A stretch of 35,162 nt of DNA from Nocardia tenerifensis NBRC 101015 (GTDB taxonomy: Bacteria; Actinomycetota; Actinomycetes; Mycobacteriales; Mycobacteriaceae): assembly GCF_000308715.1 (NCBI RefSeq), contig NZ_BAGH01000393.1, forward strand, positions 1 through 35,162. The letters run 5' to 3'. The position numbers and the translations under genes were made by a program. Positions 30,947 through 35,162 of this stretch are shown here, piece by piece (within the stretch, counting starts at the first letter, position 1; each line of letters opens with the position of its first letter). The notes beneath the pieces are model-generated. The model did not search any database. It was not told where the DNA came from and saw nothing but the letters and a program-made list of their open reading frames with translations.

Positions 30947-30962
30947 CTTAGCCTAGGCTAAG
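30947..30962. promoter_or_regulatory. Iron-box-like palindrome (IdeR/DtxR type) at the fprA promoter
   Basis: CTTAGCCT/AGGCTAAG is a perfect 16-bp palindrome made of TTAGCC/GGCTAA half-sites like those bound by IdeR. Against the 19-bp iron-box consensus about 14 positions fit. It overlaps the expected -35 of a TAACGT -10 at 30974-30979. The rest of 30659-30946 shows no gene or clear motif. Confidence 0.6.
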
Positions 30963-31005
30963 GAAGACGCCGTTAACGTTCTCTACCACTAAGGGTGCCC
31001 GCAAG

Positions 31006-32394
31006 ATGACCGAACAGAGTGCAGCTGACCGCCCGCTCCGCATCGCCATCGTCGGCGCCGGACCCGCCGGGATCTACGCCGCCGATGCCCTGATGAAGTC
31101 CGATGCCGAGGTCAGCATCGACCTGTTCGAGCGCATGCCCGCGCCGTTCGGTTTGATCCGTTACGGTGTCGCGCCGGATCATCCGCGGATCAAGGGCATC
31201 ATCACCGCGTTGCACAAGGTCCTCGACAAGCCGCAGGTGCGGCTGCTGGGCAATATCGATTACGGCACCGACATCACCCTCGAAGACCTGCGCACCTTCT
31301 ATGACGCGGTGATCTTCTCCACCGGCGCCAACGCCGACCGCGCCCTCGACATCCCCGGCATCGGCCTCGACGGCTCCTACGGTGCCGCCGATTTCGTGTC
31401 CTGGTACGACGGGCACCCCGACGTCCCCCGCACCTGGCCCTTGGACGCGGAGAAGGTCGCGGTCCTCGGTGTCGGCAACGTCGCCCTCGACGTGGCCCGG
31501 GTGCTGGCCAAGACCGGTGACGAGCTGCTGCCGACGGAGATCCCGCCGAACGTGTACGCGGGGTTGAAGGCGAACAAGGCGCTCGAGGTGCACGTGTTCG
31601 GTCGCCGCGGCCCCGCCCAGGCCAAGTTCACCCCGCTCGAGCTACGCGAACTCGATCACTCCCCGACCATCGAGGTCATCGTCGATCCCGAGGACATCGA
31701 CTACGACGAGGGTTCCGAGGCCGCGCGCCGGCACTCCAAGCAGGTCGACATGATCGCCAACACCCTCGAGCAGTGGGCCATCCGCGACGTCGGCAACCGC
31801 CCGCACAAGCTGTTCCTGCACTTCTTCGAGTCCCCCGCCGAGATCCTCGGCCAGGACGGCAAGGTCGTGGGGTTGCGGACCGAACGCACCCAACTCGACG
31901 GCACCGGCAACGTCAAGGGCACCGGGGTGTTCAAGCAGTGGGACGTGCAGGCGGTCTACCGCGCGGTCGGCTACCTGTCGCAGAACCTGACCAACCTGCC
32001 CTTCGACGACCAGGCCGGCACCGTCCCGAACGAGGCCGGGCGCGTGATCGCCGACGAGAACGCCGAGGGCCCCGAGCGCTACATCCCCGCGACCTATGTC
32101 ACCGGCTGGATCAAACGCGGCCCCGTCGGCCTGATCGGCCACACCAAGGGCGACGCCAACGAAACCGTGGCCTGCCTACTCGACGACAGCACCCGCTTCA
32201 CCCCGGCCGAGCGCCCGGAGCTCGACGCGGTCACCGAGTTCCTGGAGAGCAAGGGCATCCCGTTCACCACGTGGCAGGGCTGGTACCGCCTCGACGCGCA
32301 CGAGCGCTCGCTGGGCGAGCCGGAGGGCCGCGAGCGGGTCAAGGTCGTCGAGCGCGAGGACATGCTGCGCGCCAGCGAGCCGCACAAGGTCTGA
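31006..32394 (+). CDS. fprA: NADPH-ferredoxin reductase FprA
   Basis: 462-residue adrenodoxin-reductase-type flavoenzyme that transfers electrons from NADPH to ferredoxin or similar carriers, for example for cytochromes P450 and iron-sulfur work. The FAD fold is IAIVGAGPAGIYAADAL near residue 13, followed by FERMPAPFGLIRYGVAPDH. The NADPH fold is VAVLGVGNVALDVARVL near 158 and VFGRRGPAQAKFT. The C-terminal YVTGWIKRGPVGLIGHTKGD closes the flavin site. The ATG at 31006 has only a weak AAGGG upstream. An iron-box-like palindrome overlaps the promoter, so expression may rise in low iron. Confidence 0.95.
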   Translation: MTEQSAADRPLRIAIVGAGPAGIYAADALMKSDAEVSIDLFERMPAPFGLIRYGVAPDHPRIKGIITALHKVLDKPQVRLLGNIDYGTDITLEDLRTFYDAVIFSTGANADRALDIPGIGLDGSYGAADFVSWYDGHPDVPRTWPLDAEKVAVLGVGNVALDVARVLAKTGDELLPTEIPPNVYAGLKANKALEVHVFGRRGPAQAKFTPLELRELDHSPTIEVIVDPEDIDYDEGSEAARRHSKQVDMIANTLEQWAIRDVGNRPHKLFLHFFESPAEILGQDGKVVGLRTERTQLDGTGNVKGTGVFKQWDVQAVYRAVGYLSQNLTNLPFDDQAGTVPNEAGRVIADENAEGPERYIPATYVTGWIKRGPVGLIGHTKGDANETVACLLDDSTRFTPAERPELDAVTEFLESKGIPFTTWQGWYRLDAHERSLGEPEGRERVKVVEREDMLRASEPHKV

Positions 32395-32438
32395 CCGCCA
32401 CCACAGCGGAAACCCATACACTGAGGCATTCTGTACAG

Positions 32439-33308
32439 GTGTTCGATGCCCATCTCCACATCTTCGATCCGAGGTTCCCTCGGTTCGAGAACCAGGGCTA
32501 CCTGCCCGGCCCGTTCACCATCGCCGACTATCGAAAGCGGATGTCGCGCTTCGAGATCGGCGGTGGAGCCGTGGTCAGCGGGTCGTTCCAGGGCACCGAT
32601 CAGACGTATCTGAAGGCGGCCCTCGCCGAGCTGGGCGAGGGCTGGGTGGGCGTCACCCGGCTCGATCTCGACGCCACCGACGACGAGATCATCGAGCTGG
32701 ACCGCATCGGCGTGCGCGGCCTGCGATTCAACCTCAAGCGGGCCGCCGCCGACATCACCGGCATGACGTTGCAGGCGCTGCGCGCCCACGAGCTGGTCGG
32801 CTGGCACGTCGAGGTCTACATCGACGGGCAGATGCTCGCCTCGCTGCAACCGGTCATCTCGAAACTGCCGGTCATCGCCGTCGATCACCTCGGCATGTCC
32901 GACGAGGGCCTGCCATTCCTGCTGGATCTGGTCGACCGCGGCGCGAAGGTCAAGGCGACGGGCTTCGGCCGGGTCTCGATGAACGTCGCGGACACGCTGC
33001 GGCGCATCCACGCGGTGAACCCGGAGGCGTTGATGTTCGGCACCGACCTGCCGGGCACCCGGGCCGGGCGGCCGTTCCGGGACTCCGACGTCGACCTGAT
33101 CTGCGATGTGGTCGGCACCGATATGTTCGCCGTGCTGGAGGACAACGCCCGCGCGTTCTACCGTCTCCCCGCCCGGGTCCGCCGACTGCCGGCCGACCCG
33201 GACCCCACGCTGCCCCTGTACACCGAGCAGCCGACTCTGCCGCTGCGGCGCGACGCCCTGCCCAAACCCGAAGCGGCGGATACCATTCCACTGCCGATCA
33301 TCGAATAG
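32439..33308 (+). CDS. Amidohydrolase (PF04909-type metal-dependent hydrolase)
   Basis: 289 residues, TIM-barrel amidohydrolase. It starts VFDAHLHIFDP with the metal-binding HxH, and has VEVYIDGQ, AVDHLGMSDEG and the late Asp in MFGTDLPGTR. This matches the amidohydrolase-2 group that hydrolyses lactones or decarboxylates aromatic acids; the substrate is unknown. The GTG at 32439 begins exactly at the HxH motif, so it is the likely start. It lacks a Shine-Dalgarno, and CATTCT six bases upstream or TACACT at 32417-32422 could be its own -10. It lies 44 bases after fprA. The C-terminal 50 residues are Pro-rich and beyond the barrel. Confidence 0.85.
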   Translation: MFDAHLHIFDPRFPRFENQGYLPGPFTIADYRKRMSRFEIGGGAVVSGSFQGTDQTYLKAALAELGEGWVGVTRLDLDATDDEIIELDRIGVRGLRFNLKRAAADITGMTLQALRAHELVGWHVEVYIDGQMLASLQPVISKLPVIAVDHLGMSDEGLPFLLDLVDRGAKVKATGFGRVSMNVADTLRRIHAVNPEALMFGTDLPGTRAGRPFRDSDVDLICDVVGTDMFAVLEDNARAFYRLPARVRRLPADPDPTLPLYTEQPTLPLRRDALPKPEAADTIPLPIIE

Positions 33309-33332
33309 CTCTGATACGCAACGACTTCGGAG

Positions 33333-33815
33333 TCAGGTGATGATCGCGCCGATCACCCAGACGCCGACGGCGACGAGCGCGCCGAACAGCTCGATGAGCA
33401 TCGACAGCCCAACGCCCTTGAGCGCGTGCACCGTTGACTGCCAGGCCTGCCGACCGATGCGCAGCCGCTGCAGTTCGGAGAGGTACACGCCCAAGACGAA
33501 GCCCACGAACAGACCCACCACGGGGATCACGAAGAATCCGACGATGCCGAGGACCGCGCCGAGCACGAGGGACCTGTTGGCGACGCCCGCATCCTTCATC
33601 TTCCGGCCGGGCCAGGTGTATTTGACGACGCCGGAGAGCACCAGCGCGACGGTGCTGACGGCGAAGACCGTCCACGCGGTGACCCCGCCGGTCATGAAGG
33701 CCCACACCGCGATCGCGCCGAAGATCAGGATCACGCCCGGCAGGATCGGCACGATGATGCCGAGCAGGCCGACGAGCATCACCAGGCCGGCGACGACCTC
33801 GCCCGCGCCGCTCAC
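33333..33815 (-). CDS. DUF456 membrane protein
   Basis: 160 residues of the DUF456 family, function unknown. Hydrophobic segments are GEVVAGLVMLVGLLGIIVPILPG, VILIFGAIAVWAF, WTVFAVSTVALVLSGVV, then after TWPGRKMKDAG a Gly-rich pair LGAVLGIVGFFVIPVVGLFVG and, near the end, LIELFGALVAVGVWVIGAII. The repeated Gly/Pro-rich hairpins suggest re-entrant loops. I take the GTG at 33815 because GGAGG is seven bases upstream; an ATG at 33851 would add 12 residues. It is convergent with the amidohydrolase and divergent from the racemase. Confidence 0.85.
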   Translation of the reverse strand: MSGAGEVVAGLVMLVGLLGIIVPILPGVILIFGAIAVWAFMTGGVTAWTVFAVSTVALVLSGVVKYTWPGRKMKDAGVANRSLVLGAVLGIVGFFVIPVVGLFVGFVLGVYLSELQRLRIGRQAWQSTVHALKGVGLSMLIELFGALVAVGVWVIGAIIT

Positions 33816-33942
33816 GACCGAGCCTCCGTCTGTCGCATGACTCCACCTCACCGCGCGCTTCGCCGCGAAGTCGCGCTGCTGGCATTGTGTCCTACCGGGT
33901 GGGTCGGTGCACAGCGACCGGGGGCCCCGAGGGCGGCACCGT

Positions 33943-33961
33943 TATTGTCATACTGTCAATA
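33943..33961. promoter_or_regulatory. AT-rich inverted repeat in the DUF456/racemase divergent region
   Basis: TATTGTCATACTGTCAATA pairs at 7 of 9 positions about its centre and stands out in a GC-rich gap (33816-34031). It contains TACTGT, a possible -10, and its CTGTCAATA end equals one arm of the twin operators at 23526-23566. A 7-bp hairpin (CCCTCGG/CCGAGGG, 33965-33983) follows. Confidence 0.4.
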
Positions 33962-34031
33962 CACCCCTCGGGCACGCCGAGGGTGCGCCGGACAGCCGGT
34001 GCGCTGGATCAACGACGAACCGAGGTAGGGC

Positions 34032-35129
34032 GTGAGCACTCCATCCACCGCCGCTAAGGGCCCGCTCGCGGGCATCAAGGTCATCGAGCTCGCCGGTATC
34101 GGCCCCGGACCGCACGCGGCGCTGCTGCTGGCCGACCTGGGCGCCGACGTGGTGCGGGTCCAGCGCGCCGGGCAGCTGCCCGGCGGCTTCGACCGGCCGC
34201 AGCAGCGCGGGCGGACCATCGTTGAGGCCAACCTCAAGGACCCGGCCGACGTCGAGAAGGTGCTCGGGCTGGTCGAGAAGGCCGACGTGCTGATCGAGGG
34301 TTTCCGGCCCGGCGTGACCGAGCGGATGGGGCTCGGCCCGGACGACGCGCTGGCGCGCAACCCCCGCCTGGTCTACGGGCGAATGACCGGCTGGGGCCAG
34401 GAGGGTCCGCTCGCCGATCGCGCCGGGCACGACATCAACTACATCTCCATCACCGGCGTGCTGCACGCCATAGGCCGCAAGGGCGAGCGCCCGGTGCCGC
34501 CGTTGAACATGGTCGGCGACTTCGGCGGCGGCTCGATGTTCCTGGTGTTCGGTCTGCTCGCCGCGCTCGTCGAGCGGCAGACCTCCGGCAAGGGTCAGGT
34601 CGTCGACGCGGCGATGGTCGATGGCGCGCTTGCCCTTTCGCACATGATCTGGGGCATGCGCGGGTACGGCGCGTGGTCCGAGGAGCGCGGCACGAACCTG
34701 CTCGACACCGGAATGTCGTTCTACGACACCTACGAAACCGCCGACGGCAAGTACATGGCGGTCGGCTCGATCGAGCCGCAGTTCTACGCGCAGTTGCTCG
34801 CCGGTCTCGAGATCGACCCCGAAGGCCTGCCCTTCCAGCTCGACCCGGCGGGCCAGGAGACGCTGAAAAAGCTGTTCACCGAACGCTTCCGGTCCAAGAC
34901 CCGCGACGAGTGGACCGAGATCTTCCTCGGCACCGACGCCTGCGTCACCCCCGTGCTCACCTTCGAAGAGGCCACGAAGAACGAGCACATCGTCGCCCGC
35001 GGCTCGCTGATCGACGTCGACAACATCACCCAGCACGCCCCCGCGCCGCGCTTCTCCCGCACGCCGAACGGCACCCCCACCCCGCCGCCCGCCGAGGCGA
35101 CCCCGATCGAATCCGTCTGGGCGGACTGA
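34032..35129 (+). CDS. mcr: Alpha-methylacyl-CoA racemase (CaiB/BaiF family)
   Basis: 365 residues, close in length and layout to M. tuberculosis Mcr. It interconverts 2R- and 2S-methylacyl-CoA, needed before beta-oxidation of branched chains such as sterol side chains or pristanate. Diagnostic stretches are GIKVIELAGIGPGPHAALLL, DVLIEGFRPGVTERMGLGP, VYGRMTGWGQEGPLADRAGHD (with the catalytic His) and PPLNMVGDFGGGSM (with the catalytic Asp), then the glutamate-containing later region. The GTG at 34032 has GAGGT five bases further upstream of AGGGC. It is not in an operon with the genes seen here. Its role would fit the branched-acyl operon at the left edge, but the two are 28 kb apart. Confidence 0.93.
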   Translation: MSTPSTAAKGPLAGIKVIELAGIGPGPHAALLLADLGADVVRVQRAGQLPGGFDRPQQRGRTIVEANLKDPADVEKVLGLVEKADVLIEGFRPGVTERMGLGPDDALARNPRLVYGRMTGWGQEGPLADRAGHDINYISITGVLHAIGRKGERPVPPLNMVGDFGGGSMFLVFGLLAALVERQTSGKGQVVDAAMVDGALALSHMIWGMRGYGAWSEERGTNLLDTGMSFYDTYETADGKYMAVGSIEPQFYAQLLAGLEIDPEGLPFQLDPAGQETLKKLFTERFRSKTRDEWTEIFLGTDACVTPVLTFEEATKNEHIVARGSLIDVDNITQHAPAPRFSRTPNGTPTPPPAEATPIESVWAD

Positions 35130-35162
35130 CTTCTCCTCGACCGAAGGCCCCGGCGCGCGCTC

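Overview
The window is about 35 kb of very GC-rich chromosome from a mycolic-acid-type actinobacterium, most likely a Nocardia. Three things point there: the PknG/GlnH/GlnX set, the F420 enzymes (Fgd1 and a Ddn-family protein), and gene content and order resembling Mycobacterium tuberculosis Rv0407-Rv0417 and Rv0390-Rv0391 (remembered, not searched). Genes are dense, often overlap by 1-8 bases, and many start with GTG. I saw no tRNA, rRNA, insertion sequence, prophage or CRISPR array.

Layout. 1-5915 (minus) is a four-gene catabolic operon: AtuA-family protein, acyl-CoA dehydrogenase, acyl-CoA carboxylase beta, and the biotin-carboxylase alpha subunit running off the left end. 6106-9159 holds a small membrane protein, a class III nucleotide cyclase and a two-gene ABC-2 transporter. 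9306-12341 is thiamine-thiazole synthesis (thiO-thiS-thiG, minus) with thiE divergent. 12372-18000 holds a MutT3-like Nudix protein and the glnX-glnH-pknG amino-acid-sensing operon. 18234-21692 is pta-ackA, with a duplicated ribosome-binding segment that creates a 24-codon leader ORF. 21777-25903 is a less conserved block: Ddn-like oxidoreductase, DUF3761 lipoprotein, RpiB-like isomerase, DJ-1/PfpI protein with MarR regulator and twin operators, a 78-bp tandem repeat array, and a HAD phosphatase. It separates pta from fgd1, and fgd1 is turned round relative to the mycobacterial order.

26201-30658 holds fgd1, a DUF559-type nuclease-like gene bracketed by two nearly identical 72-bp nested hairpin elements, metZ and a rhodanese behind a SAM-IV riboswitch, and a small membrane-anchored protein. 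31006-35129 holds fprA behind an iron-box-like palindrome, an amidohydrolase, a DUF456 membrane protein and an alpha-methylacyl-CoA racemase.

How it works together. The left operon probably oxidises and carboxylates a branched acyl-CoA. GlnH and GlnX are expected to report external aspartate/glutamate to the PknG kinase. Pta-AckA handles acetyl-CoA overflow. Fgd1 supplies reduced F420, which the Ddn-like protein may use. MetZ and the rhodanese are set by S-adenosylmethionine.

Most core genes are familiar. The new-looking material is in the non-coding structure: the paired hairpin elements, the ackA leader duplication, the 78-bp array, the twin DJ-1/MarR operator and the fprA iron box.
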